Position numbers and translations under genes: made by a program
The notes under the pieces: generated by a model
Databases searched by the model: none
The model's input: only the letters and a program-made list of their open reading frames with translations
What the model was told of the DNA's origin: nothing
Shown: piece by piece, positions 50,037 to 61,636 of the stretch
Layout: each line of letters starts with the position of its first letter
Position numbering within the stretch: the stretch's first letter is position 1
Assembly: GCA_023333565.1 (NCBI GenBank)
Contig: JAJKFH010000209.1
Coordinates: 1,806,001-1,870,000, forward strand
Origin: Puffinus mauretanicus
Taxonomy: Eukaryota > Chordata > Aves > Procellariiformes > Procellariidae
Length of the DNA: 64,000 bases
Direction: 5' to 3'

Positions 50037-51240
50037 ATATGTTCAGTTCAGTGCTGACTTTTCAACAATCTTGTTATGATCTAATATGGAATGCTGGTTA
50101 GGAAGGTAGTGGGGAAAAAAACAGACCCCGATGAAGCTGAAAAAGGTAATTAAAAATAACCAAAACTGATTTTTGCCCTTCTTTAGAAAGAGTAACATTT
50201 GTGAGGTTTAAAAGTGTTACCTTTGGAGATTTTCTCACTTGGGCAAATAGTTCATATGAAAGAAACATCTGTGGACATTTCCTAAATATATTTGTTGTTT
50301 ATGCTTTTAGCGGGGTATATTTGCTCCTTTTGTATTTGTTGCAGCGGGGGGGGGACTTCTTTCATTCTCAAAAGAACTGTGTGACGTTATATTTTTGTAT
50401 AATTGAGATCTCTTGGGTTTCGGTATCCTTGTTTTAAAAAACAACAAACCAAAAAAACCCACCACACAAAACCCAAGCAAATCACAAGGGGTGTGGATTA
50501 AGAGACAGTGTCGTAAAGGTATGATTCTAGCAGGTTTACTTCTCTAGGGAGAGGAGAAGCTCACTGTGTTTTAGGTAAATCTGTGAAAATGTCTAGTGTA
50601 GAACTGAAAGTTTCTATTCACACCATTTACTCCAAATATTGTAGTTTGGGTGGGATTGTTGCTGAAGTGGCTGAATGTTTTGGTAAAAGCATCTTACAAG
50701 TAGAAGATGCAATTTAATGCTTTGCACTTGATCGAATTTCATTTTTTCAGGTTGTTGTTTCTGTATACAAAGTAAGCAGCAGTGCAGTTTACTTGGAACA
50801 CACCCACCTTCCAGGCTCGCTTTGCTTAAAAGCATGTATATTGTGTCTGTAAAGGATTGAGTTTTTCTTGTTGTTTGGGTTTTGGTTTTTTTTCCCCTTG
50901 CATTATTTTTTTTTTCATTATCCAGAGAGGGGTTAATATTAATTAACACACAAGCAATATGACCATTTATCATTTTCATTGCAAGGGTCTAAGGCTGATC
51001 CTTTTACACTCAGTAAATATTAAAACAAAATTATATATATGAGAGGTTAGAAAGACTCTTGAAGTTTAATTTGTCTATTTACCACCATTATTCCCTGAGG
51101 CCTGTATTTTATGCACACACCTTTCCAGAGCATGCTTTACTGCTAATTGAACTTAACCCAAGCCACTTTGCCTATCTTTTTTCTTTTTCATTCCCATCCC
51201 TCACACTCTCGAAGAGAAAACTATATTCAGATTTCAAATT
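50037..51240. other. Noncoding DNA with A/C and G/T tracts
   Basis: An A/C-rich tract lies at 50435-50482 and a T/G-rich tract at 50862-50900. The 121-codon minus-strand frame at 50614-50979 overlaps the latter and has a Lys/Gln-rich low-complexity stretch because of it. Confidence 0.55.
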
Positions 51241-51393
51241 TCTTTAAATCTTAATCTTTTTTTTCTTCTTTTTTTTTTTTTTTGTTCTTTTCCTTCTTTT
51301 TTGACAGCACAGGCCACGTCAATTAATGGGGAGATGGAGGACTTTGAGGGAATGGTAGAACTTTGTCCCAGTTCTGAGAAATCCAGAATCTAG
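51241..51393 (+). other. Candidate terminal exon after long pyrimidine tract (unconfirmed)
   Basis: About 60 bp of almost pure pyrimidine ends in 'cttcttttttgacag' (51293-51307), a strong acceptor form. The following sequence has one frame open for 27 codons from 51310 to a TAG at 51391-51393, beginning QATSINGEMEDFEGMVELC. No family recognised. The pyrimidine tract may simply be a low-complexity repeat. Confidence 0.2.
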
Positions 51394-53410
51394 AAATTTT
51401 GGGGAATGCAACAGCTTCCTGCCTCTCTAGCCCATAGCCACAGTAACCCTTCTAGCTTATGGTACGCTTGGTGCTCCTGCTACACGTTTCCCCAGCCATG
51501 GAGTGTGTGGTGGCAGCCGGTACAGCTGTTGCTGTTGCGTTTCTGAGGAGTCCTCCCTGTGGTGCCACGTCGCCTGACGTGTTCCTTCCTGCCCGAGGAA
51601 TATCCACAGCAGTGGATGGCATGAACCTTTCTGTGGTGTGTGCTAGCCTTGGGCTGAACTCGAACTCTAATGAAAGCAAGTCCTGCAGCTGTACACTTTC
51701 CCTGTATGCCAGCTGGTGTGTCTCAGATAAGCATAGCTGCTATGCTGGTGTTTGGGGGGTGTGGGGGTGGGAGTGTGTAAAACAGTGTGGACCCATGCCA
51801 CTGAGGTCACTGAACTTCCGATTAGACTTGGAATTGAAATGAAGCCTGGTGTATGATAGGCAATCACTGTGGATGATGTTGAATTGCTGTATTTTGGTTT
51901 TGTTTAACTATTGGGGATTTACAGTCTGTTCCATATGGGTGGCTTGCAGACTGTTTTCAAAACTGTGTTAAAATAGCTTAGTCCACTGTTGTCTTAATGA
52001 TTTATTCTCTTGCTAAGGTCCTTGCCCATTAAAAAAATAGCAATCCTCTGTCCAACTGTAAATGGAAAAAATGACTTTATTTTGGCCATCAGTACTAGCT
52101 GGGTGTCCAGTAACAGATGTGAGATAAAAATGTCTTGATGCTCACATTGTCCCTTCTTAATGGGAAGAGGTACCTCTGGATACTAGCACCATGAGGCTAG
52201 AGAAATGTCTGTCCTCTTGGCCTCTGCTCATGGAGCTGAGTCTGCAGCTACTCTACAGTTCATGGTCTTTAAGAAACAATCCCAAGCACTACCATGCTTT
52301 TGGATGTTCCTGAGAGGAGCCATCACAGGCAGTTTAACTATATTCCACATATCAGAGGAGATAAGAATCATATGATGCCTGGTGTCAGCAGGAGTCTGTA
52401 GATCAAATAGCATTGCTGGGTTTTGACTCTGTCTGTAGCAAGCAGGTGCTAATCCGTTGAAGCCTCACTCAAGGCTGTGTAAGATTTCTGTACATTTACA
52501 GCACAGCATTATGGAAGCTGAAGAATTATTGAGAAGTGGTAACTATGATGGAATTTTGCAGTGCAGGTTAATGACATTTCCTTGTGGACCATTCTGCATG
52601 GAGTAGCTGATCTCTGCCATCGCTTCAGTTTGTTAACCATAGCCACTGTTTGAAATTTTTTTTTCTCTTCATGCACAGCAGTCTCAGCTGTTTTGTGGCA
52701 GGCCAGTAGTACACACACACACTGCACGGCCACCTTTTGCCCTCCTCTGTCTTAGTGAGGGGCCCGTCTGCCCAGCTCCAGCGTGTAGCAGAGAGGAGCA
52801 TCTGGCCCTTTGTGATTGGAAACTTGCTGCGTAACTGATTCCTTATGCAGAATTAAGGATGCTGAAATAGACCCTGATGACAGCAAAGCTTTCATGAGAG
52901 GGTTCAAGAAGTTGACATTGATGCCTTAGAACAGTTGAAAAGAAATAATGACGTGGAAGTGAACTAATATAAATAATTTAATAGGAAATCTCTGTGCAGT
53001 CTCAAATACAGTCCTCTTTTGTTCTGAAATATGTCAGTGTCTGGCTATTTTGCTAGTGTTATGGAACCAGTATAAAGATCTAGAAAAGTTGTAAAATATT
53101 GTCATCAGCAGAATAGCAGAGTCGAAGCGTTTCAAAAGAACAGGAGTTTTTCAGCGAACAGATTATGCAAAGTAACATCAGGGGAGGGAAGGAGCACTTT
53201 ATCGTTAGAGGTCTTACCATTTTACCGTTACCCTGTATGTGATCTTAACAGTTTGGGAGTTGACAGTTTTACAACATACTAGGCAAAAGTACTGGAAATT
53301 CAGTTTCCCGGTGTTGGAAAAAAAATTGAACAAGGCTAGCCTGTTATCCAAGTCACTTAAGAAATATCCCTCTAGTTATGTTTAATACTTTACTCATCAG
53401 AACTGAATTT
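51394..53410. other. Noncoding DNA, no firm feature
   Basis: The plus-strand frame at 51459-51842 (127 codons) is Cys/Ser-rich and partly open on the opposite strand, with no recognisable domain. Its rather higher GC content than the surroundings is the only reason to keep it in mind. Confidence 0.45.
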
Positions 53411-53450
53411 TTTTTTTTTTTTAAATTAAAAAAGGGCGGGGGGGGGCGGG
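53411..53450 (+). repeat. Poly-T followed by G-rich run
   Basis: A T run through 53422, a short A-rich link, then G3-C-G9-C-G3 (53434-53450). Confidence 0.85.
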
Positions 53451-54229
53451 CAGAAGCTGGCCACTACTACTAGGTGATACAATGTGAATAATCATCAATG
53501 CTGTTCTACAAAACAGTTAGGGATAGTAGCTAATATCCTTTGCTGGAGTAGTCAGGGTTATTTGGAATATCAGTTTGAAAATAAAATAAAACAAAATACA
53601 GTCGTGCACCACCTTTTTGTATGTTTACTGTACTGATGCATTTAAAATATTTTGTCAGGAGTTGCATATTCTTTGCACTGAGCATGCCTTTGTCTGTGTG
53701 CATAGCTGGGAAGTTTGTGTGAACAGACTTTATGTCCTTTAGTTTTTGAAGGCTTTTGGCTTAGGTTTATGTGGCTTAACGATGTTTTAATAAGATTAGA
53801 ATATCGTATACAGTTGTCTTCAGCAGCATGAATATTGGAACAAAGTACAGTTTCATTAGTAGACTTCAGCTATAACAGTTTTCTGGGTTTGAGGTAACAT
53901 TTGTATATACTAAGCTGGGAGGCAATAGACCTATCTTATACAGGTTTTGGTTTGGTTTTTCTTTTCTTTTTTTTTTTTTTCTTCCCCCCGAGTCCTCTTC
54001 TGCTATCTGGTTGCAGTCTAATTTCCATTGTACTCACTCCGCTATAGAAATACTTAATGTCAGGAAGGAGATATTTACTGGAATACACGAGTCCAGAATT
54101 CATCATGATTCAGTGTGAAATCCGCTCGCCCTTTGCTCCCCACCCCCTCTTGAATTGGAATGAAATGTGCCTTAAACTGAAGTGAAATACATCACATGCA
54201 GCAACAGTGGGCCCTCGCTTCGCCTCTAT
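53451..54229. other. Noncoding DNA, no feature seen apart from T/C-rich tract
   Basis: A pyrimidine/G-T tract lies at 53944-53989. No gene or interspersed repeat recognised. Confidence 0.5.
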
Positions 54230-54560
54230 TCCTGGTGTGAAATCGATACACTATCTTTCCTCCTGACCTGTTCTGTGACCTCCATTGCAGCTTTCATGCT
54301 GAACAGCAATTGCTTTGAACAGTCTGGGTCTGCCACAGCTCACAAATGATTCTCAGCTTCTGTCTAAAACTGGTGCTGATAACAAAGGCTTGATTTTAAA
54401 TAATGCAGTTGTAGTCATCTTCTAATTATGAATTACATGAAAGTGCATGGTCTTCTATTATTAAACATTTTCAATAGCATGTACAGTATGTATGCAGCCA
54501 GAATAATTCCTCACTGAGAAGATGCAGGAGTTCTGTTCCTAAATGTATCTGAAAAAGTTT
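54230..54560. promoter_or_regulatory. Candidate conserved noncoding element / enhancer
   Basis: Non-repetitive block with a TCF-like CTTTGAAC (54313-54320), a SOX-like AACAAAG (54381-54387) and a homeodomain TAATTA (54423-54428) close together. No coding frame. Judged from motif clustering and lack of repeats only. Confidence 0.25.
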
Positions 54561-55758
54561 GTTGTTACGGAAGAGGAGAAATGTAGCAAATACTTCAGAA
54601 GACTATTCATGCTATTTTTAAGTGGAAACACATTTTTCATTGACTTTATCACTGCCTAATATGGTACAATTTTTTTTAATAACATTTGAATTTTCAAAGG
54701 AAAAAACGTGTCGGACAATGTGTACATTCAAAGGAAGGGGACTGTTTCTTGAACTAAGATGTTTTGAAGCTGTTGCAAAACTAAGAAAAACCCAATCCTT
54801 TGCTTAAAAAGAAAAAATCCAAACAGAGAGGAAAATACACTCTGCATTCCTGATTACTAATAGTGATTCAGGAAATATCAGCATTTTGAAGATTTATTTA
54901 TTTATTTTTGAGCATTGTTTACCTGAGGATTACTGAAAGCAAAGATGAATTGAAGATATAATGGGCATTTATGCTTGCACCAAGAAGTCTATTGTGCTGT
55001 TAGCTAGATTACTTCAATAGCCTTTAACTGGCTTTGAAATCAAGAAGCTGCATGAACTGCTGGATAAGCATTCATTTTTCCAAAATTTTGTGATAGGAAA
55101 TAGGATATCCACAGATTTCTGTTATGAAATGCATGTCTCTTAATGGAGTATTCCTCTGCCATTCTTCTCCCCAAAACAAAAATGTGGCTGTAGCAATTTT
55201 GGCATCATGACTGAAGTAAAAATCAGCTTTCAACATAATATAGTTTATTAAGCAATGCTAAACCCTGTAATGATAAATGTGCTGTCTGTATTTCACTTAT
55301 TTATGAAACTGTTTACAAGGAAATTAGTAAGAGAGAATATTGCTCTATGTATACATTTTAACAATACCTAACTAATAAATAATCTAATTATTTTATTGCT
55401 CCTTCATGTATTCATTCCAGCTGTTACCAGCTTAAATTTCTTATATCACCAGAATCTGGGAAGAGAGAGATGTATAATAATGGTGCCTGTATAATACAAA
55501 GAACCATAAGAATGGTTGTGAATCAGTGGTGTCAGACTAAGTAGTATGTTACTGAAATAATATCCGTTTGTAAAGTGATACCTGTTTGGAACATCTTCCA
55601 GTGATCTTTATAGTGTTAGAGTTTTAACATTACTGTCACCTGTATTTGGAGAACTTAGGGTGTGTAAAACTTGCCACATTTCCAAAATGTAATCATATCA
55701 TTGTAATGTAGGGATTCAAGACACACTTAATGCAGTATCACTGTCCAGTAGCAGTATT
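54561..55758. other. AT-rich noncoding DNA, no feature seen
   Basis: No ORF over 65 codons and no repeat family recognised. Confidence 0.5.
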
Positions 55759-55870
55759 TAAAAAAACAAACAAACAAAAAACCCCCACAAAAACAAAAAA
55801 CAAACAAGCAAACAAAAAAAACCAACCAACAACAGAAAAAACCAACTAACCAACAACAAAAAAACCAAAC
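55759..55870 (+). repeat. 112-bp A/C-rich tract
   Basis: AAAC/AACC-type units, for example 'caaacaaacaaaaaacccc' and 'accaaccaacaac', almost free of G and T. It mirrors, on the other strand, the G/T-rich tract at 45205-45455. Confidence 0.9.
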
Positions 55871-58264
55871 TGTTTTAAGAGTTCTCTTAAAACATGCCTA
55901 AATGGGCTCATAAGAATCAGATCACCGGGAATCAAATAAAATAAATAGGTGGCGCTGCTGGGAAACTTTTTTATTCTTCTCCCCTTCTAAGCAAGTTGAA
56001 ATGCATCTTAAAAAATAAAAAAAGTTCTACTGCGTTATTCTGTGAGACTTTCAGTGCCACTAGCCGTTTTCTCTCCATTAATACATTTAGATTGCGTTAT
56101 GTTTTCATTCATTGTTCATGAAGAGGTGTATATCAAAAAAAGATGCCTCTCAGAATAGGTCCAAATCAGCAATAGGCAGTGAGGAGTTTGTATATTTGAG
56201 CACTAGTTATTGAGACCATTTATTCCTTAACATCAACATCATCCTTTTTGACGGCAAAATGACATCTATGGTTTCCTGTACAATTCCAGGCTTATTTTCA
56301 TTAATTTTAGACTGATCTCTGTTAATTGTTTATTTTTAAAAGTCATTTAAAACATGTTGTACTCTAAACATGGATGAAGTAACATAATGCAGTATGTTCA
56401 GCTCAAGCCAATATTAAAGAATAGGTATGTGTGCAATAGTGTAGTTTCAAGGAATAATATCCCCATTCACTTATCTGCAAACAAACACAAGTTGATATGG
56501 TTGCTTAGAGTGTTGCATTAAAAATCGTATTTACATATCCATAATGGAAATTGCACTTGCAAAACAGGAGGGAAAATTTTTGTTACTTAGGAGTCAATTC
56601 CCATTCAGATGTGCATATGTGAATGGTGTGCATGCACATGTAGTGCTACAGGCATAGATGGGTTCAGCATCTGCAAAAACTTAGGCTCCAAGTAAGCAAA
56701 GGGAAAATAAGTAGCTCTTATTTCCATGTTGCTGCTGCTGTTGTTTTTTCGTAAACGCAGTCTTAGTTGAATATAGTCTTTCTGCGAGAGTGTATTTTGC
56801 GAGCCATTACCACACAGTGGTTCAAGAACGGTTCTTGTCACTCAGAAGTTTGAGATCAATAATAGGGGTCTCCCATTCATAGGAATAATCAGTTTTAATG
56901 GTGAGAGATTTATAAGACTGTATAGTGCTCAAAATCTTTTTGAAGCAGCTCAATAGTATGCTAATGTAAAAATAAAATCAAGAGTATTTCTCTCTCTATT
57001 TTTCCTTTCATGGAATACTCCCAAACAGCATTTTCCAAACATTTTATTAAAGTTAAATTCCCTTAGCCAGAGTGGGTTTTTTTATTATTATTGTGAATTT
57101 GAGCAAGTAATATGGTGTATGTTCCCTCCAATGAATTGCTGTGCAACAAGACTTGATGCTAATTCTACCTTTCCCAAAATCTGATATCAAGCAATTTATC
57201 TTCTAAAAAATACTCCTGAGTGCTAAACCTGAAATGTTTTGGCTTCAGCCCAAGTCAAACTTCCGGAAGCTTATTCTCAGGAGCATATTCCCTACCTCTG
57301 TAAATTTAATTGTTGTAATGAATAGAATACATATGTCAAGATATTATTTATGAATTTTAACTGTTTACTTTTTGTAAAACAGAAACATCAAAATGACAGC
57401 ATAAAGCTTACATAAAGGTTTTGGAGGCAAATTATTAATTTTTTTTAAAAGAGGAAAAAAAACTTTTGAGAGATAAACCTGCTAAATTGGACAAATCCTA
57501 TCCTCTCATCTGAGGGGTTTGAAAAACTTTAGTGCTGACATGTAGTAGGAAAAAGTTTGCCCCTGTGTTCTGCAGAGCTCTGCATAAGACCTCCCTGCAT
57601 CATGCTGTCCTAGGAGATCCTGGCAGTGGAAGTAGATGAGTAATAACTACACAAATCCACCAGCAAAAAAATACTGTATATACTGGGGCACTGAGGATAT
57701 GGACTTTCAACCTGTGGGGGCAGGTCTTATGGTATCAGCAGCCAGGGTTTTTTTTCTCTCATTCTAGTATCAGGGAATGAAACCTATGGTCCTATACAGA
57801 CCTCTTAGATTATGGACTGAAGATTGCATTTAGCCCTATGGGTCTGATTCTGCTACTGATTCTATTCTCTGCCAAAACAATGGCAAAATGAGGGTCCAAG
57901 CATTTAAAAAAAAAAAAAAAAACTTCGCTTATCCCAGTAACAATATGAGTAAAACTAACCTAAAAGCATTTTTTGTCCACTTTACAAGAAAACATTTACA
58001 TTTTATTTGAAAATAAAAAAAATTGCTTAGACCTTAAATGTATAGAAGAAACAAGGTTGACTCCTATGCTTGAAGATGGTGCCTTTCTAATCTATTAGAA
58101 ATTTGTTATCAAATATTAATCAGAATGAGGAAAAAATGGTGTGATATTTCTGACTATCAAAAGTTTCTGAATGTACCCCATTAGAAATTTTTTTGAAGAA
58201 CATTTAATACATTTATGAGGCTTTTAAAAAGGGAATAACATATGGAAGAAGCTCACTTCTGCTT
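55871..58264. other. AT-rich noncoding DNA, no firm feature
   Basis: An old repeat scrap ('gggtctgattctgctactg') lies near 57839-57857, and a poly-A run at about 57906-57921. No ORF of note. Confidence 0.5.
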
Positions 58265-59035
58265 AGTTATGTAGAGAAGAAACTGTGAGGGACTTCTGAG
58301 GTACCTCACTGAGCTAACAGGCAGCATAATGGCACATGATTCATTGCTGACAGATGAAACGTAGTGCACATTGGAAAAAACAATTTGAACTACTCATACA
58401 CATTGCTGGGTTCTAAATTAACTATCACCTAGAGGAAATATGCCTGGATGTCACTGTGGGCAGCTCAGTGAAAAACTTTGCTTTAGTGTGCAACACTAAA
58501 CATAAAAGCAAACAAAATGTTAAGCTATATTGAGGTATGGGGTAGAAAATAGTATTGAAAATGCATCTAATGATACTACAGTGTGAGCATTACAACAAAT
58601 ATATTTGTGGTATATAGATCGATGGTATGACATCACTTGAATAATGTGTTCAGTTCTGATCACTGTGGGAAAGATATAGCAATAGAGCCAGTCTGAAACA
58701 AAAAAAAAATTTGTGTTTAACATGAAGAGGCTGAAGAGATTGGGTAAGTTTCAAGAGAAATAAGATGAGAAACGAACGCTCTACAAAATACTAATAGAGA
58801 TATACACTGAATGCTCCTATTTACTATGCTTATAATGGGAGATACAAGCAGATATAAAATAAAATTGAAAGTTGACAGTTTAAGAACACAAAAATGTACT
58901 CAACCTCCATCCCTAAGCTGTATTATTAATTATTGAATTTCATTGTCCTCTACATCCTTGATATCAAAAACGTAGAAAGATTCAGAAAGGATTTGACATT
59001 TGTTGAAGTATTGAGGACATTCACAATTTCAGCAG
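58265..59035 (+). mobile_element. Ancient CR1 LINE remnant (RT C-terminus to ORF2 end)
   Basis: Sense-strand match to old amniote CR1. In order: 'actgagctaacaggcagcat' (58307-58326), 'gtagtgcacattggaaaaaa' (58361-58380), 'gatgtcactgtgggcagctc' (58448-58467), 'aaaagcaaacaaaatgttaa' (58504-58523), 'gtgttcagttctgatcactg' (58647-58666) and 'agattcagaaaggatttgac' (58978-58997). The order and spacing match the C-terminal half of ORF2. Every frame is broken by many stops. It is oriented opposite to the younger copies and is far more diverged. Confidence 0.75.
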
Positions 59036-59059
59036 GGGATGGACCAAGGGTTGGGAATT

Positions 59060-59195
59060 CAAGACCTCACTTCACTTCTGTCTGATACTGACCTGCTCTG
59101 TGACCTTGGGCTTCACCTCACAGTCTTTCTTAGCTGCAGATGTTTTTAGTTGTAAAGCACCAAGGACAAGACTTATAAAACTATTCAACTGCTTA
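59060..59195 (+). mobile_element. MIR-like SINE fragment
   Basis: 'gacctgctctgtgaccttgg' (59090-59109) followed by 'gcttcacctcacagtc' and 'gttgtaaagcaccaagg' (59150-59166) matches the MIR core and downstream part in sense orientation, in order. It lies directly beside the old CR1 remnant. Confidence 0.6.
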
Positions 59196-59819
59196 ACTTG
59201 TAACCAGGTGCTTTAATCAGTATGAAGTTAGGATCCTATGTAAGAATTAACTGTCTAAGTGTTTTGTGTATCTTGTCTCCTAGACAGAGGTCCCGATGAT
59301 CTCTATGTAAACAACACTAAATTTCAGGAAAGTTTAAAAAAACAGATAGAATTATGTATGTTAAGGTAGGTAGGTAGGTACGAGCCAACTACTAACTGGA
59401 TGAACTTCTCTAATAATCTTAACCTTAGGGCAGGTGTTTTTCAAAGCTGTTCATACTTTATGTGCTTATAAAATGCAGCAAAACATCAGACCAAGTAGCA
59501 TAATCAATATGGATAATTGCTACAGTCTGTGCTGCTTTATAGTATCAGTGCAGTGGCGGGGGGGAAACCACACAAAAAAAAAAACCAAAACAAAGACAGA
59601 CTGGATATACAGATTAGTTTATATAATAGTCCAGTGCTCTGGAAATGGCTTTAAGTCCTTCTAGCTACATGAGATTACTATCAATTTGTCTAGGAGGGGT
59701 TTCCCCAGCAGAGGCCAACCCTGAATTTTATGATGAGAGGTGACTCATACATACAAGTCAGCCAGAGCCTTATTACTTTTCTGTTCAGGTATCCTACTGC
59801 ACACTGCAGTAAGGATTGG
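59196..59819. other. Noncoding DNA with (TAGG)n and A/C tract
   Basis: TAGG units lie at 59364-59381, and a G-run followed by an A/C-rich stretch at 59555-59595. No gene recognised; the 76-codon frame at 59434-59664 is probably chance. Confidence 0.55.
59364..59381. repeat. (TAGG)n microsatellite
   Basis: About four and a half TAGG units. Confidence 0.85.
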
Positions 59820-59913
59820 GGATAGAATGGTTTGGGTTGGAAGGGACCTTAAAGATCATGTAGCTCCAACCCCCCTGCCATGGCCAGGGACACCTTCCAC
59901 TAGACCAGGTTGC

Positions 59914-60492
59914 TCAAAGCCCCATCCAACCTGCCTTGAACACTTCCAGGCATGGGGCAACCACAACTTCTCTGGGCAACCTGTTCCAGGGCCTCACAAC
60001 CCTCATAGTGAAGAATTTCTTCCTTATATGTAATCTAAATCTACATCTACCCTCTTTCAGTTTAAAGCCCTTACCCCTTGTCCTATCACTACATGCCCTT
60101 GTAAAAAGTCCCTCTCCAGCTTTCTTGTAGGCCCCCTTCAGGTAGTGGAAGGCTGCTATAAGGTCTCCCTGGAGCCTTCTCTTCTCCAGGCTGGACAACC
60201 TCAACTCTCTTAGCCTGTCTTCATAGGAGGGGTGCGCTAGGCCTCTGTTGCTCTTCGTGGCCCTCCTCTGGACTCGCTCCAATAGGTCCATGTCCTTCTT
60301 ATGTTGGGGGCCCCAGAGCTGAATGCAGTGCTCCAGATGGGGTCTCATGCGAGCGGAGTAGAGGGGGAGAATCACCTCCCTCGACCTGCTGGCCACGCTT
60401 CTTTTGATGCAGCCCAGGATACGGTTGGCTTTCTGAGCTGCAAGCACACATTGCCGGGTCATGTTGAGCTTCTCATCAACCAACACCCGCAA
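59914..60492 (-). pseudogene. CR1 ORF2, C-terminal part (RT thumb and tail)
   Basis: 192-codon frame continuing the reverse-transcriptase ORF after a frameshift near 60480. Visible family motifs are [18 protein letters not shown] (about residues 50-67), [23 protein letters not shown] and, close to the end, WNRLPREVV. These are the conserved post-palm and C-terminal blocks of CR1 ORF2. The last few residues are read in a shifted frame and stop at 59914, earlier than the expected end a little further left. In the intact element this part would belong to one ORF2 protein carrying endonuclease and reverse transcriptase for target-primed insertion. Not functional alone. Confidence 0.88.
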
Positions 60493-61327
60493 GTCCTTCT
60501 CTCAGGGCTGCTCTCAATCCATTCTCCACCCAGCTTGTATTTGTGCTTGGAATTGCCCCGTCCATGTGCAGGACCTTGCACTTGGCCTTGTTGAACTTCA
60601 TGAAGTTTGCATAGGCCCACCTCTCAAGCCTGTCAAGGTCCCCCTGGATGGCATCCCTTCCCTCCAGCGTGTCTACCGCACCACACAGCTTGGTGTCATC
60701 GGCAAACTTGCTGATGGGGCACTGAATCCCGCTGTCCATGTTGCCGACAAAGATATAAAACAGCGCCGGTCCCAATACCGACCCCTGAGGAACCCCACTC
60801 ATCACTGGGCTCCACTTGGAAATTGAGCTGTGGACCGCGACTCTTTGAGTGCAACCACCCAGCCTATTCCTTATCCACCGAGTGGTCCCTCCGTCAAATC
60901 CGTGTCTCTCCAATTTAGAGACAAGGATGTCGTGTGGGACTGTCAAATGCTTTGCACAAGTCCAGGTAGATGACATCAGTTGCTCTTCCCTTATCCACCA
61001 ATGCTGCCCGTCGTAGAAGGCCACCGAATTTTTCAGGCACCATTTGCCCTTAGTGAGGCCATGTTGGCTGTCTGGAATCGCCTCCCTGTCCTCCATGTGC
61101 CTTAGCGTAGCTTCCAGGAGGATCTGTTCCATGATCTTCCCGGGCACAGAGGTGAGACTGACTGGCCTGTAGCTCCCCGGGTCTTCCTTTTTTCCCTTTT
61201 TAAAAATGGGGGTTATGTTTCCCCTTTTCCAGTCAGTGGGAACTTCACCGGACTGCCGCGACTTCTCGAATACGACGGATAGTGGCTTAGCAACTTCATC
61301 CGCCAGTTCCTTCAGGATGCATCTCAT
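60476..61327 (-). pseudogene. CR1 ORF2, reverse-transcriptase domain, broken
   Basis: 283-codon frame with non-LTR reverse-transcriptase motifs: NITPIFKKG and SYRPVSLTS (residues 37-60), SGVPQGSVLGP (177-187) and the catalytic FADD (208-211, where many relatives have YADD). Motif A, which holds the first catalytic Asp, is missing from this frame: its LDLCKAFD sequence is encoded in another frame at about 60940-60973. Two compensating indels flank it, one near 61005-61020 and one near 60938. So the frame stays open but the active site is destroyed. The upstream link to the endonuclease (61328-61636) has further stops and a shift near 61400. The start codon is internal, not a true start. Confidence 0.9.
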
Positions 61328-61636
61328 CAGGTCCCATGGACCTGTGCACCTTCAGGTTCCTTAGATGGTCTCGAACTTGATCTTTTCCTACAGTGGGCAG
61401 TTCTTCATTCTCCCAGTCCCTGCCTTTGCCTTCTGCAACTTGTGCGGTGTGGCTTGAGCACTTGCCGGCGAAGACTGAGGAAAAAAGTCATTGAGTACTT
61501 CAGCCTTCTCCACATCCCGGGTAACCATGTCTCCCATTTCCTTTTGGAGAGGGCCCACATTTTCCCTAGTCTTTCTTTTATCCCCGACGTACCTATAGAA
61601 GCTTTTCTTGTTGCCCTTGCCGTCCCTGGCCAGATT

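Noticed and set aside
51459..51842. 127-codon Cys/Ser-rich frame that starts like a signal peptide
   Set aside because: No known family, no promoter or CpG island, and an opposing open frame. The hydrophobic start can arise from T/G-rich composition. Mentioned only as part of an exon-like neighbourhood.
59740..60826. Several plus-strand frames of 64-121 codons over the large CR1
   Set aside because: Antisense shadows of ORF2 on the minus strand.
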